In this document: one piece after another, positions 46,506-55,450 of the stretch
How positions within the stretch are numbered: the stretch's first letter is position 1
Layout of the letters: each line of letters starts with the position of its first letter
Assembly: GCA_028282805.1 (NCBI GenBank)
Contig: JANQHD010000009.1
Coordinates: forward strand, 62,001-126,000
Origin: Phycisphaeraceae bacterium
GTDB lineage: Bacteria; Planctomycetota; Phycisphaerae; Phycisphaerales; Zrk34
Direction of reading: 5' to 3'
Length of the DNA: 64,000 nt
Translations under genes and position numbers: made by a program
Notes under the pieces: generated by a model
Databases searched by the model: none
Told to the model about the DNA's origin: nothing
What the model saw: only the letters and a program-made list of their open reading frames with translations

Positions 46506-48494
46506 TTAAGCGAAATCTTCTTCCGTGGCGAACTGGCGTTGGCGCTCGACCATGGCGGTGTAGACGCCCTCTTGCGCCATCAGCTCGTCGTGGGTGCCGG
46601 TCTCGACGATGCGGCCGCGGTCCATGACGACGATCATGTCCGCGTGCGTCACCGTGCTCAAACGGTGGGCGATCACGAACGTCGTGCGGTTGGCGTACAG
46701 GTCCTGAAGTGCCGCCTGGATGAGCTGTTCGCTCTCGGAGTCGAGGTTGGAGGTGGCCTCGTCCAAAATCAGAATCTGCGGGTCGGCGAGGATGGCGCGG
46801 GCGATGGAGATGCGTTGGCGTTGGCCGCCGGAGAGCTTGACGCCGCGCTCGCCGATGAGGGTGTCCAGGCCGCGCGGCAGCTTCTGGATGAACTCCCAGG
46901 CGTTGGCGCGCCTCGCCGCGTCGATGATGGCGGCGTCTTCCGTGCCGCGTTTGCCGTAGGCGATGTTGTCGCGCACGGTGCCGTCGAACAAAAAGACCTC
47001 TTGCTGCACCACGGCGATCAATCGGCGGTAGCTGGCGAGCTTGAGGTCGCGCAGGTCGGTGCCGTTGAGCCGGATCGCGCCGGCGGTCGGATCGTAGAAC
47101 CGGGCGATGAGGTCGGTCATGGTCGTCTTGCCCGCGCCGCTGGCGCCAACTAGGGCGACCACCGCCCCGCCGGGCACGTCGAGGTCGAAGTCGGTGATCA
47201 CCTGCACCTCGGGCCCGTAGCTGAAGTCGACGTGGTCGAACGTGATGCGTTCGACGCTCGCGGGGGCCTCGACGGCGTCGGGCTTGTCGGGCTTGTCCGG
47301 GGGCATCTCGAAGACCTCGAACACGCGCTCCATCGCGGCCAGCGCTTCCTGCGTCTGGTTCAACGAGCTGACGATGCGGAAGATCGGCATCAGCAGCTGC
47401 GGCATCAGCGCGTAGAAGGCCATGATCTGCCCGATGGTCGTGCGGTCCGCTTCGGGCACGGTCGATGTCGCGGCGTGGTCGTGGATATAGAGGAACCCGC
47501 CGACGATCACGATCAGCAGTACGCTCACCGGGATGAGCAGCTGCCAGATGCCGTCGATGATCATCGCGGTGTACAGCCCGAACAGGCGCTTTCGGATCAT
47601 GGTGTCATCGGCGACGGTGTAGTCCAACCGCTCGCGCGGCTCCCGGCGGAACGCCCGCACCACACGGATGCCGGTGAAGGTCTCGGTCGCCCGGCCGTCG
47701 ATGATGTTCCGGTCGCGCCCCGCCGAGCGGAAGATCGGCCGGATACGCTTCACCCACACCAGCGACACGACCAGCATGAACGGCAGCACCGCCCACGCGG
47801 CCAGCGCCAGCTTCCAGTTGGCGATGAACAACACGATGGTCGCAAAGAACACGCGCCACGCCGCGGCGGCGGGCGACATGACGGCCATCTGCATCAGGCC
47901 CGTGCCCTTGTCGACGTCGTTGGACAGCCGGCTGACCACGGTGCCGGTCTTCATGTCGTACAGGTCGCCCAGCGACAGGCCAAGCAGGTGCTTGAGCAGC
48001 CGTCGGCGGAGGCGGACGATGATCTTGTGGTTCAGCGAGATGGTGTTGATGTTGCGGTACATGTCCAAGCACCGCGCGCCGAGCACGAGGGCCAGGCCCA
48101 GGCCGCCGAGCAGGGACAGGCCCAGCACCTTTTTGCCGACGGACATGGTCTCCACGAGCAGCACGTCGTCGACGATGAACTTGATGAGGAACGGTCCAGC
48201 GATGTCGCACGCGGCCGCGGCGGCGCCGATGCCGATGAGGATCAGCACCGCCTTGAGGTAGGGGCGGACGATGCGCCAGTACTGTCGGAGGTAGCCGCGG
48301 CGGTCGTCGGATTCGAGGCGGGCGCGGTCGTCGGCCGAGCCTTCGCCCTCGTGGGTGTCGGTCCACTCACGCGAGGCGCGGAACTGGCGGTAACGCTGCT
48401 TGCTGGAACGCAACGGTCGGTCGGGCGAGCCGTCGGCGTCGCGGCCGTCGCCGGGGGGCGTGTGGGGTGTTAATGAGCCGCCGTGTCTGGGCAT
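46506..48494 (-). CDS. ABC transporter, fused permease/ATPase (MsbA/LmrA type)
   Basis: This 662-residue half-transporter has an unusually long charged N-terminus (about 80 residues), six TM segments (AVLILIGIGAAAAACDIAGPFLIKFIVDDVLL; VFFATIVLFIANWKLALAAWAVLPFMLVVSLVWV; IWQLLIPVSVLLIVIVGGFLYI) and a C-terminal ATPase. The ATPase has Walker A GASGAGKTT, the signature LSGGQRQRISIARAILADP, Walker B ILILDEATSNLD and the H-loop VIAHRLSTV. It acts as a homodimer exporting lipid, peptide or drug; MsbA-like lipid A-core flipping is possible but not shown. It lies downstream of dnaN on the same strand. Confidence 0.93.
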   Translation of the reverse strand: MPRHGGSLTPHTPPGDGRDADGSPDRPLRSSKQRYRQFRASREWTDTHEGEGSADDRARLESDDRRGYLRQYWRIVRPYLKAVLILIGIGAAAAACDIAGPFLIKFIVDDVLLVETMSVGKKVLGLSLLGGLGLALVLGARCLDMYRNINTISLNHKIIVRLRRRLLKHLLGLSLGDLYDMKTGTVVSRLSNDVDKGTGLMQMAVMSPAAAAWRVFFATIVLFIANWKLALAAWAVLPFMLVVSLVWVKRIRPIFRSAGRDRNIIDGRATETFTGIRVVRAFRREPRERLDYTVADDTMIRKRLFGLYTAMIIDGIWQLLIPVSVLLIVIVGGFLYIHDHAATSTVPEADRTTIGQIMAFYALMPQLLMPIFRIVSSLNQTQEALAAMERVFEVFEMPPDKPDKPDAVEAPASVERITFDHVDFSYGPEVQVITDFDLDVPGGAVVALVGASGAGKTTMTDLIARFYDPTAGAIRLNGTDLRDLKLASYRRLIAVVQQEVFLFDGTVRDNIAYGKRGTEDAAIIDAARRANAWEFIQKLPRGLDTLIGERGVKLSGGQRQRISIARAILADPQILILDEATSNLDSESEQLIQAALQDLYANRTTFVIAHRLSTVTHADMIVVMDRGRIVETGTHDELMAQEGVYTAMVERQRQFATEEDFA

Positions 48495-48596
48495 AGATGC
48501 GTGATCTTAGGCGAGGGATAAGCGCGGGGGAAACAACATGGGTTTGATGCAGACCTGGTCAGAGCGGTTACACGGGACGACAGACAGCGGCGCGGC

Positions 48597-49697
48597 TCAG
48601 CTCAGGCTGATGGGCATGACGACGTAGAGGAAGTCGCCGCCGACCTTGAGCACGCCGGGCTTGTTGGTGGCCTTCATCTCGATAGTCACCTGGTCGGCGT
48701 CGACGACCTTGAGCACATCGGTGACGAACTGCGGGTTGAAGCCGATCTCGATGTCGTCGCCGTTGAAGCTGTCGACGGGCACGACGACCTCGGCCTCGCC
48801 CATCTCGGGAGCCCGGCTGGTGAGGGTCAACTGCTCGCCCGAGAACGTGAGCTTCACGCCCTTTGATTCCTCGTTGGTCAACAGCGCCGCGCGGCGGACG
48901 CCCGAGGCCAGCACGTCGGTGGCGAACGTGGCCTTGCGGTCCTGGTCCTTGGGGATCACGTCCTTGTAGGGCGGGAAGTTGCCCTCGACGAGGTTGGTCG
49001 TCAGCGTCGCCAGCTCGGTGGCGAACTGGGCCTGGTTCTCGGTGATCTTCACCTTGACGGTTTCGCCGGGGTCGTCGAGCAGGCGGGCCAGCAGGTTCAG
49101 CGCCTTGGTGGGGATGATGACGGACTGGCTGTCGCCAGAGCCGGAGCCGACCGAGCCCTTGGCCATAGCCAGGCGCCGGCCGTCGGTGGCGACCATGGTC
49201 AGCTTCTTGCCGTCGCGCTCGACGAGCACGCCGTTGATCGCGTACCGGCTGTTCTCACGCGCGGTGGCGAAGAGCGTCTTGTTGATCAGGTCGACCAGGT
49301 CGCCGGCGGGGATCTCGTAGTCGGCGTCGCCCTCGGCGGCGCCGACGGGCGGGTACTCGGCGACGGGGTAGCCGAAGATCTTGAAGTGCGAATCGGCGCC
49401 GCGCACGTGAGCGGCCTCGGCGTCGGTCTCGATGGTCAGCGTGGGGTCGACGGACTCGCGGACGATGGAGGTCAGCTTGTCGGCGGGGATCAGCGCCTCG
49501 CCCGGCTCCTGGACCTCGACCTGGTTGATCGACAGGTGGATGGCCACCTCGAGGTCGGTCGAGTCGAGGGTGAGCGTGCCCTCGTCGGCGGTGAGCTTGA
49601 TGCAGGTGAGCACCGGCTTGGGCGTGCGCGCCACCACCGCGGCGCCCGCCAAGTTCAGGGCTTCAACCAACGCTCCGCGATCGCAGATGACCTTCAT
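48597..49697 (-). CDS. dnaN: DNA polymerase III beta subunit (sliding clamp)
   Basis: The product is 366 residues with the three repeated clamp domains: MKVICDRGALVEALNLAGAAVVARTPKPVLTCIKLTADEGTLTLDSTDLEVAI, the second around LVDLINKTLFATARENSRYAINGVLVERDGKKLTMVATDGRRLAMAKG, and the third ending VLKVGGDFLYVVMPISLS. The C-terminal V-M-P-I pocket that binds clamp partners is intact. It forms the ring that tethers polymerase III. No dnaA or recF lies beside it here, so the usual origin-proximal cluster is broken up or lies elsewhere. Confidence 0.96.
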   Translation of the reverse strand: MKVICDRGALVEALNLAGAAVVARTPKPVLTCIKLTADEGTLTLDSTDLEVAIHLSINQVEVQEPGEALIPADKLTSIVRESVDPTLTIETDAEAAHVRGADSHFKIFGYPVAEYPPVGAAEGDADYEIPAGDLVDLINKTLFATARENSRYAINGVLVERDGKKLTMVATDGRRLAMAKGSVGSGSGDSQSVIIPTKALNLLARLLDDPGETVKVKITENQAQFATELATLTTNLVEGNFPPYKDVIPKDQDRKATFATDVLASGVRRAALLTNEESKGVKLTFSGEQLTLTSRAPEMGEAEVVVPVDSFNGDDIEIGFNPQFVTDVLKVVDADQVTIEMKATNKPGVLKVGGDFLYVVMPISLS

Positions 49698-49856
49698 GCC
49701 AACCCGTCCTTCCGTGAGTATCTTTGAACGCCATACGTTACCGCGCAGGCGCTGGAAATCAAAGCCAGCGGACGGCCCGGCACGCCCCTCCGACCCGGAC
49801 CTTGGGCGCAGACTCGCCGCGCCGGGTCCCCCGCCCTGCCTGGGCTTTGGTGGAAC

Positions 49857-49896
49857 AAAAAAGCACCGTGCCCTGAGCGGATTCGGGGCACGGTGC
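49857..49896 (-). terminator. Intrinsic terminator of the lipoprotein gene upstream of dnaN
   Basis: GCACCGTGCCC (49863-49873) pairs with GGGCACGGTGC (49886-49896), 11 bp. On the minus strand the stem is followed by TTTTTT (complement of 49857-49862). It closes the gene ending at 49923. Confidence 0.9.
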
Positions 49897-49922
49897 GCTT
49901 AAGTCCGTTTTCAACGCGGCGA

Positions 49923-50801
49923 TCAGAACATGCCGGGGATCATGCCGCCCATCATGTTCATCAAACCGGCGACCGTCTGGTCGAACTCGGCCTGCGTCTT
50001 CGCCGCCGCCAGCTGGTCGAGCACGGCGTTCACGGTGGCCAGGACACTCATCACCTGGACCTTCTGAGCCTGCATCACCTCGGGGGTGAGCGAATCGATC
50101 CGGGCGCGGGCCTCGGTCATCGCCTCTTCCCAATCCTCGGACATCTCGACGGGGATCCACCGGCCCTCGACCTGCGTGAAGTCTTCGGTCTCGACCGTGG
50201 CCTCGCCCCGGGTGATCTTGAGGCTGACCACGCCGTCTTCGGTGGTCTCGACGATCTCCGCCTTCATCTGGGCCAGGTCCTTCAGCGGGCTGTCGGGCAG
50301 GTTCTGCATGCCGGCCATGACCTTCGAACCCGTGCCCTTGAGGAACTTGCGGATGTCGACGGTCTTGAGGCCGTCGAGGCTCTTGATCTCGCTGTTGGCC
50401 ACGGCGTCGAGCATGCCGACGATCGTGTCCCAGTTCGCCGACAGCGCCGCCTTGTCGTCGGCCGGCATCTGGGCCAGCATCTGCGAGTTGAGGAAGAACT
50501 CTTTCTTGTCGGTGAGCAGCTTGGCGGCCTTGGCCAGGGTTTCCATCGACTTGTCGTACATCTCCGCGTCGAGCTTGCCGGCGAAGTCGTGGACCAGCTT
50601 GGTCACGTCTTGCTGGTAGCTGGCGGGCAGCATCGCGTCCCACACCGCCTCGGGCTTGTTCTGGGCGAGGTTCTCGATCACGTAGTTGACCGAACCGTCG
50701 GCGGTCTCGGGGATCTGCGGCGGCTCATCGCCGTTACCACAGCCGACCAGCGACGCGGCAAACAGAAGACTGAAGACATTCAGCAATGCGAAACGTTTCA
50801 T
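49923..50801 (-). CDS. Hypothetical lipoprotein
   Basis: The ATG at 50801 follows GGAG and gives 292 residues with signal MKRFALLNVFSLLFAASLVGCGNGDEPP (lipobox LVGC). An in-frame ATG twelve bases upstream lacks the site. The mature protein is helical and acidic (VNYVIENLAQNKPEAVWDAMLPASYQQDVTKLVHDFAGKLDAEMYDKSMETLAKAAKLLTDKKEFFL), followed by a beta region (VVSLKITRGEATVETEDFTQVEGRWIPVEM) and a methionine-rich tail (LMNMMGGMIPGMF). I know no function. It sits between thrC and dnaN with its own terminator. Confidence 0.8.
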   Translation of the reverse strand: MKRFALLNVFSLLFAASLVGCGNGDEPPQIPETADGSVNYVIENLAQNKPEAVWDAMLPASYQQDVTKLVHDFAGKLDAEMYDKSMETLAKAAKLLTDKKEFFLNSQMLAQMPADDKAALSANWDTIVGMLDAVANSEIKSLDGLKTVDIRKFLKGTGSKVMAGMQNLPDSPLKDLAQMKAEIVETTEDGVVSLKITRGEATVETEDFTQVEGRWIPVEMSEDWEEAMTEARARIDSLTPEVMQAQKVQVMSVLATVNAVLDQLAAAKTQAEFDQTVAGLMNMMGGMIPGMF

Positions 50802-50836
50802 GATTTGCTCCAATGGGTGCGACCCTCTAAGGCCAA

Positions 50837-52234
50837 TCAGGCCAGTTGTTGTTTAATATAACTGATTACGGCGTTTAAGTCGTTGGGTAATACCTCAAAC
50901 CGCTCTTCGCGCTCGTACAGGTCGGCCAGCTTGTCCGGCAGGGCCGGGCGGTGGCCGATGGCCTTCTCCACGGCGTCGGGGAACTTGGCCGGGTGGGCGG
51001 TGGAGAGCACGACCATGGGCACCTGTGGCTCGGCCGGGTGCTCCCGCCGTGCGGCGCCCACGCCCACGGCGGTGTGCGGGTCGACGATGTAGTGCGCCGA
51101 CCGGTCGTACACGCGTTTGATCACGTCGAGCGTCTGCGCCTCGTCAACACGCTCGGCGGCGAACAGCTCTTGCGCCTTTGCCACGCGGGCCGGGTCGATC
51201 GTAAACGCGCCGGTCTGCGCCAGCTGTTCCATCAGGGCCGCCACCGCCCCGCCGTCGCGGTCGTACAGGTCGAACAGCAACCGCTCGAAGTTGCTGGAGA
51301 CCTGGATGTCCATCGACGGGCTCATCGTCGGGTGCACGTCGCCGAGCGTGTGGTCGCCGGTCTGCATGGCCCGCGTGAGGATGTCGTTGATGTTCGAGGC
51401 GATGACCAGCTTGGTGATGGGCAGGCCCATCTGCCGCGCGGCGTAGCCGGCGTAGATGTCGCCGAAGTTGCCGGTCGGCACGGCGAACGCAACCGAGCGC
51501 GACGGCGCGCCCAGCGACAGCGCCGCCCAGACGTAGTACACGACCTGCGGCATCACCCGCGCCCAGTTGATCGAGTTCACGCCCGACATGCTCACCGATT
51601 CGCGGAACGCGTGGTCGTTGAACATCGCCTTGACCAGGTTCTGGCAGTCGTCGAAGGTGCCCTCGAGCGCGATGTTGTGCACGTTGGGCGCGTCGACGGT
51701 GGTCATCTGCCTGCGCTGCACGTCTGACGTGCGGTTGTGCGGGTGGAGGATGAAGATGTCGGCGTGCTCGCGGCCGCGCGTCGCCTCGATCGCCGCCGAG
51801 CCTGTGTCACCGGAGGTGGCGCCGATGAGCGTGACGCGTTGGCCCCGCTTGCCGAGCACGTGGTCGTAGAGCCGGCCGAGCACCTGCATGGCCACGTCCT
51901 TGAACGCGAGCGTCGGGCCGTGCCACAGCTCCATGAGGTATTCGTTGGGGCCGGTCTGCACGAGGGGCGCGACCAGCTCGTGGTCGAACTGCGCGTAGGC
52001 GTCGGCGATGATCGCGCCGAGCGTGTCGCCGTCGATGCAATCGCCGACGAATGGCTTGAGCACGGCGAAGGCGACGTCGGTGTAGGGCCGGCCGCGCAGG
52101 TGGCGCAGCTGCTCGGTGGTCAGCTCGGGCCATTCAACCGGCACGTACAGCCCACCGTCGCGCGCCAGGCCGTTGAGCATGGCGGCTTCGAAGTCGACCG
52201 GTCCGTCATTGCCTCGTGTGCTGATGTACTGCAC
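50837..52234 (-). CDS. thrC: Threonine synthase
   Basis: The product is 465 residues. It opens MQYISTRGNDGPVDFEAAMLNGLARDGGLYVP, typical of the E. coli-type long threonine synthase. The PLP lysine lies in LMELWHGPTLAFKDVAMQVLGRL, and VTLIGATSGDTGSAAIEATRGR and VAFAVPTGNFGDIYAGYAARQMGLPI bind cofactor and phosphate. It converts O-phosphohomoserine to threonine in the cytoplasm. It is followed 35 bases later by the lipoprotein gene; no other threonine genes are present. Confidence 0.96.
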   Translation of the reverse strand: MQYISTRGNDGPVDFEAAMLNGLARDGGLYVPVEWPELTTEQLRHLRGRPYTDVAFAVLKPFVGDCIDGDTLGAIIADAYAQFDHELVAPLVQTGPNEYLMELWHGPTLAFKDVAMQVLGRLYDHVLGKRGQRVTLIGATSGDTGSAAIEATRGREHADIFILHPHNRTSDVQRRQMTTVDAPNVHNIALEGTFDDCQNLVKAMFNDHAFRESVSMSGVNSINWARVMPQVVYYVWAALSLGAPSRSVAFAVPTGNFGDIYAGYAARQMGLPITKLVIASNINDILTRAMQTGDHTLGDVHPTMSPSMDIQVSSNFERLLFDLYDRDGGAVAALMEQLAQTGAFTIDPARVAKAQELFAAERVDEAQTLDVIKRVYDRSAHYIVDPHTAVGVGAARREHPAEPQVPMVVLSTAHPAKFPDAVEKAIGHRPALPDKLADLYEREERFEVLPNDLNAVISYIKQQLA

Positions 52235-52261
52235 GGCTCACGTCGCTCCAACAGATTGAAA

Positions 52262-52372
52262 CTCCCCTCCCGCCGGGAGGGGCTGGGGGAGGGGGGACTG
52301 CGGCGCGCCGAGGCGTCCCCTCACCCGACCTCGCTGCGCTCGGCCACCCTCTCTCGGTGGGAGAGGGGTTTG
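52262..52372. repeat. Dispersed intergenic repeat element (two GC-rich inverted repeats)
   Basis: Two palindromic parts lie between the LOG and thrC genes: CCCCTCCCGCCGGGAGGGG near 52264-52282, and CCCTCTCTC-GGTGG-GAGAGGG near 52350-52368, joined by CTCACCCGACCTCGCTGCGCTCGGCC. Elements with this wording are spread through many bacterial genomes; here only one copy is in the window. Mobility is inferred. Confidence 0.55.
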
Positions 52373-52399
52373 GCATGGTAACAGGCGTGGGGGTTAGCG

Positions 52400-53179
52400 T
52401 CACTGCTGCGGGTGGCCGTTGGACTTGGGCAGCGGGCCGCCGCGGCGGGGGGCGATGCCCATGCGAGTGCCCTCGCCGGTGGGCCGGACGACCTCGTAGG
52501 GCAGTTCCTCGTAGGCGGGCCCGAGCGTGCGCTTGCCGTCGTAGCAGTCGCGGATCAGCTGGGCGACGTGGTCGACGTCATCGGTGACGATGAAGCGGTC
52601 CATGTCTTCGGGGCTGATGTTGGCTTCGCGTTCGAGCATGACCTCGCGGACCCAGTCGATCAGGCCCGACCAGAACTCCGTGCCCATGCAGATCACGGGG
52701 AACGGCGCGATCTTGAGCGTCTGGATCAGCGTCATGGACTCGAAGAACTCGTCCATGGTGCCGAACCCGCCGGGGAAGATCACGAACGCGCTGGCGTGCT
52801 TGACGAACATGACCTTGCGGACGAAGAAGTAGTGGAAGTTCAGCTCGAGGTTCTGGTAGGGGTTGGGCTGCTGCTCCATGGGCAGGGAGATGTTCAGGCC
52901 CACGCTGCAACCCCCCGCTTCCATCGCGCCCTTGTTCGCCGCCTCCATAATGCCCGGCCCCCCGCCGGTGATCACGGCGAACTCCCGCTCGACCAGCTTC
53001 GCGCTTAAGTCGACGGCCATCTGGTAGTACGGGTTGTCGGGCAGCGTGCGGGCCGAGCCGAACACGGTCACGGCCGGGCCGATCTCCTGCATCGCCTCGA
53101 AGCCCTCGACGAACTCCGCCATGATGCGGAAGATGCGCCACGTCTCTTTGTTCAAATCCACCTGAGCAACGGTCGCCAT
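52400..53179 (-). CDS. LOG/TIGR00730-family Rossmann-fold nucleotide hydrolase-like protein
   Basis: The product is 259 residues. FGSARTLPDNPYYQMAVDLSAKLVEREFAVITGGGPGIMEAANKGAMEAGG and VIFPGGFGTMDEFFESMTLIQT contain the two family motifs, GGGxGxMEA and PGGxGTxxE, that form the nucleotide site. Members include LOG cytokinin-activating 5'-monophosphate phosphoribohydrolases and PpnN-like pyrimidine/purine nucleotide 5'-monophosphate nucleosidases. Which reaction occurs here is not decidable. The extra N-terminal 35 and C-terminal 30 residues are not in the core family. Confidence 0.9.
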   Translation of the reverse strand: MATVAQVDLNKETWRIFRIMAEFVEGFEAMQEIGPAVTVFGSARTLPDNPYYQMAVDLSAKLVEREFAVITGGGPGIMEAANKGAMEAGGCSVGLNISLPMEQQPNPYQNLELNFHYFFVRKVMFVKHASAFVIFPGGFGTMDEFFESMTLIQTLKIAPFPVICMGTEFWSGLIDWVREVMLEREANISPEDMDRFIVTDDVDHVAQLIRDCYDGKRTLGPAYEELPYEVVRPTGEGTRMGIAPRRGGPLPKSNGHPQQ

Positions 53180-53269
53180 GTCAACCTCCAGTTGAGCGGC
53201 ACATGATACCGCAAGCGGCGGCGCGCACGAAACCGAAGCGCTGCGCGACCACCGCGGTCGTCGGATCGT

Positions 53270-54694
53270 TTATTTCGCTTGGTTCGGGGCGGGCTCTTCC
53301 GGCGTGGTGGCCGCGGGTTGCGCCGGCGGCGTGCGCTGCTCGACGATCACCTCGATCCGCTGCTGTTCAGCCGCGGCGATGCGCTGGGCCGGGCCCTCGT
53401 CGACCGGCACGACACGCTTGAGGATCGCGCGGTAGTCGGGCGAATAGCTCGGCCAAAGGTCGCTGCGGTAGCGGTCCCGCTCGGCGTCGGTCAGCTGCCG
53501 GCGGGCGATGGTGACCTGGGCGTTGGTCGCGGTCGGCGCCTGGTCGGCGCGAGCGACAAGCCCCTCGTCACGCAGGCGGTCGATCAACGCGTTGGCCTGC
53601 GCACGGGGCACGACGAGTTGGAAGTTGTTGACCGCCAAGCCCGGGCCCGGCAGCTCGGGGCCGGTATCGGCGGCGGCTTTCGCCCGGTCGCGGGGCGCGG
53701 TCTTCGCGGTCGTCGCTTCGGCGTGTTGTGTTTCGGCGTCGGTCGCATCGGCCACGCTCACGTTCGCCACGGCGTCGTCGAATGCTCGCCTGTTCTGCCG
53801 CTGCCCCACGGCCGGCGCGGCGGCGACCTGTTGCACCTCGATTTCCTCGAACTCGTTGACAAGGTTGTTGATGTTCAGCGCGGTCAGTTCCAGGTCGTCG
53901 GTGGTAATGGTGACTTCGATGTGCTCCGGCTCGCTGTCGCGCACCAGTCGGCCGGCGGGGCGCAGCGGGTGCGGGTCGGTTTGGGTTTCCACCGCCGCGA
54001 TCATCACGCCTTGCTGCCGGGGGTCGGCTTGGGCGTGGCCCACATCGGCGGGCCGCTCGGCGGTGAATTGCTTGTCGTTCTTGCCGATCGCGCCGTGCCC
54101 GCCCTTGCCGACGAACACCCGCTCGGTGGGTTCGCCGCCGGCCGCTTTCTTGTGGGTTACCGTTTCGGTTTCGACCGCGTCGATTTCGGACCCGCCCTTG
54201 CTGCGCACGTTGGCGACATCGCCACCGACCGCGGAGCGCGGCTGGATATCGTCCATCGCGACCTCGCCGTCGGTGTGCGGCGTGTTGTCTTCGGTTTCGG
54301 TCGCGTCGTCGACGGCGACGTTTTCCGGGTGCAGGTCGAGCAGTGGTTGGACGACGAAGAACACGCCGAGCAACAGCATCGCGGCGATCGCGCCGTAGGT
54401 GCTGAGGCGGACGAGCACGTTACGCTTCTGTTCGATAACCGAGGCGTCGGTTTCGTAGCCTTCCTCGAGCAGCATCGAGCGTTCGAGCCCGCTGTCGATA
54501 TCGTCGAGCACCCAATCGGGCGTGGGAGGGTCCGACAGCTCGCGCAGGGCCTTGCGGTCTTCAACCATGCCGGCCAGCAGCGAAGCGAGGCCCGGGTCGA
54601 CGGCGATCCACTGCTCGACGCGGGCGCGTTCGACGTCGGTCAGTTCGCCTTCGACGTAGCCGAGCAAGAGGTTTTCGTCGTATTCCTGACGCAT
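53270..54694 (-). CDS. Membrane partner (putative anti-sigma factor) of the ECF sigma gene
   Basis: This 474-residue protein has an N-terminal helical cytoplasmic part (DENLLLGYVEGELTDVERARVEQWIAVDPGLASLLAGMVEDRKALREL) that looks like an anti-sigma domain but lacks the HxxxCxxC zinc motif. One TM segment follows (YGAIAAMLLLGVFFVVQPLL, residues about 98-118), then a long low-complexity periplasmic region and a C-terminal domain (VNNFQLVVPRAQANALIDRLRDEGLVARADQAP...). It starts two bases after the sigma gene's stop, so the two are co-transcribed and probably interact. The signal sensed is unknown. Confidence 0.75.
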   Translation of the reverse strand: MRQEYDENLLLGYVEGELTDVERARVEQWIAVDPGLASLLAGMVEDRKALRELSDPPTPDWVLDDIDSGLERSMLLEEGYETDASVIEQKRNVLVRLSTYGAIAAMLLLGVFFVVQPLLDLHPENVAVDDATETEDNTPHTDGEVAMDDIQPRSAVGGDVANVRSKGGSEIDAVETETVTHKKAAGGEPTERVFVGKGGHGAIGKNDKQFTAERPADVGHAQADPRQQGVMIAAVETQTDPHPLRPAGRLVRDSEPEHIEVTITTDDLELTALNINNLVNEFEEIEVQQVAAAPAVGQRQNRRAFDDAVANVSVADATDAETQHAEATTAKTAPRDRAKAAADTGPELPGPGLAVNNFQLVVPRAQANALIDRLRDEGLVARADQAPTATNAQVTIARRQLTDAERDRYRSDLWPSYSPDYRAILKRVVPVDEGPAQRIAAAEQQRIEVIVEQRTPPAQPAATTPEEPAPNQAK

Positions 54695-54696
54695 GG

Positions 54697-55335
54697 TTAT
54701 CCGTCCGCCCCCGTGGGTTTCTCGGCGTTTGGACGCTCCAAGTCCACCATCGCCTGCCGCAGCGCCAGCCTGGCGCGGAACAGCCGGCTTTTTACCGTGC
54801 CGATCGGCAGGCCCAGCACCTCGGCGATCTGGCTGTATTCCATCTCCTGCAGGTCCCGCAGCAGGATCACGCCGCGGAGGCCCTCGTCGAGTTGTTCGAT
54901 CGCCGCGAGCAACCGATCGACCTGTTCACTGGTTTGGACGCTCAACTGCGGCCCGGGTTCCCGCTCGTCGGCGATCATCGATTTCAGGGCCGCGGCCTGG
55001 TCGTCGCCGCCGTCGCCCGCAGACTCCAGGCTGACCGCTTTTCGGACCTTCCGCTTGCGCAGGTGGCTGATCGACAGGTTCATGGCGATGCGGAACAGCC
55101 AGGTGCGGAACTTGCTGCCGCCGCGGAAATCATCGATGTGCTCGATGACCTTCAGCAGCACGTCCTGGGCGAGGTCGGCGGCGTCCGAGGGGTTGGAGAC
55201 CATCCGCAAGCACAGGTGATAGACCTGCTTGTGGTAGGCCCCCAGCAGCTCGCCCAGCGCCCCCCGGTTGCCGGCGCGCACCTGTTCCAGCAACTGGTTC
55301 TCGCGCTGCGGGCTGAGCGGGGGGTGGTGCACCAT
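54697..55335 (-). CDS. ECF-type RNA polymerase sigma factor
   Basis: The product is 212 residues. Region 2 is GALGELLGAYHKQVYHLCLRMVSNPSDAADLAQDVLLKVIEHIDDFRGGSKFRTWLFRIAMNLSISHLRKRK; region 4 is AAIEQLDEGLRGVILLRDLQEMEYSQIAEVLGLPIGTVKSRLFRARLALRQ. It directs RNA polymerase to a small regulon. The next gene on the strand encodes a membrane protein that probably holds it inactive. It is divergent from purB across 115 bases. The regulon is unknown. Confidence 0.94.
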   Translation of the reverse strand: MVHHPPLSPQRENQLLEQVRAGNRGALGELLGAYHKQVYHLCLRMVSNPSDAADLAQDVLLKVIEHIDDFRGGSKFRTWLFRIAMNLSISHLRKRKVRKAVSLESAGDGGDDQAAALKSMIADEREPGPQLSVQTSEQVDRLLAAIEQLDEGLRGVILLRDLQEMEYSQIAEVLGLPIGTVKSRLFRARLALRQAMVDLERPNAEKPTGADG

Positions 55336-55450
55336 ACAAAACTACGATATCAGGCGATTCTAAGCCGGTTGCGCCGCCGGTCGGCTACCGCCGAATGCGG
55401 CTGGTTGCTACTATGACCGACCGCCGAAACCCGGTCAAACGGACCCACCG

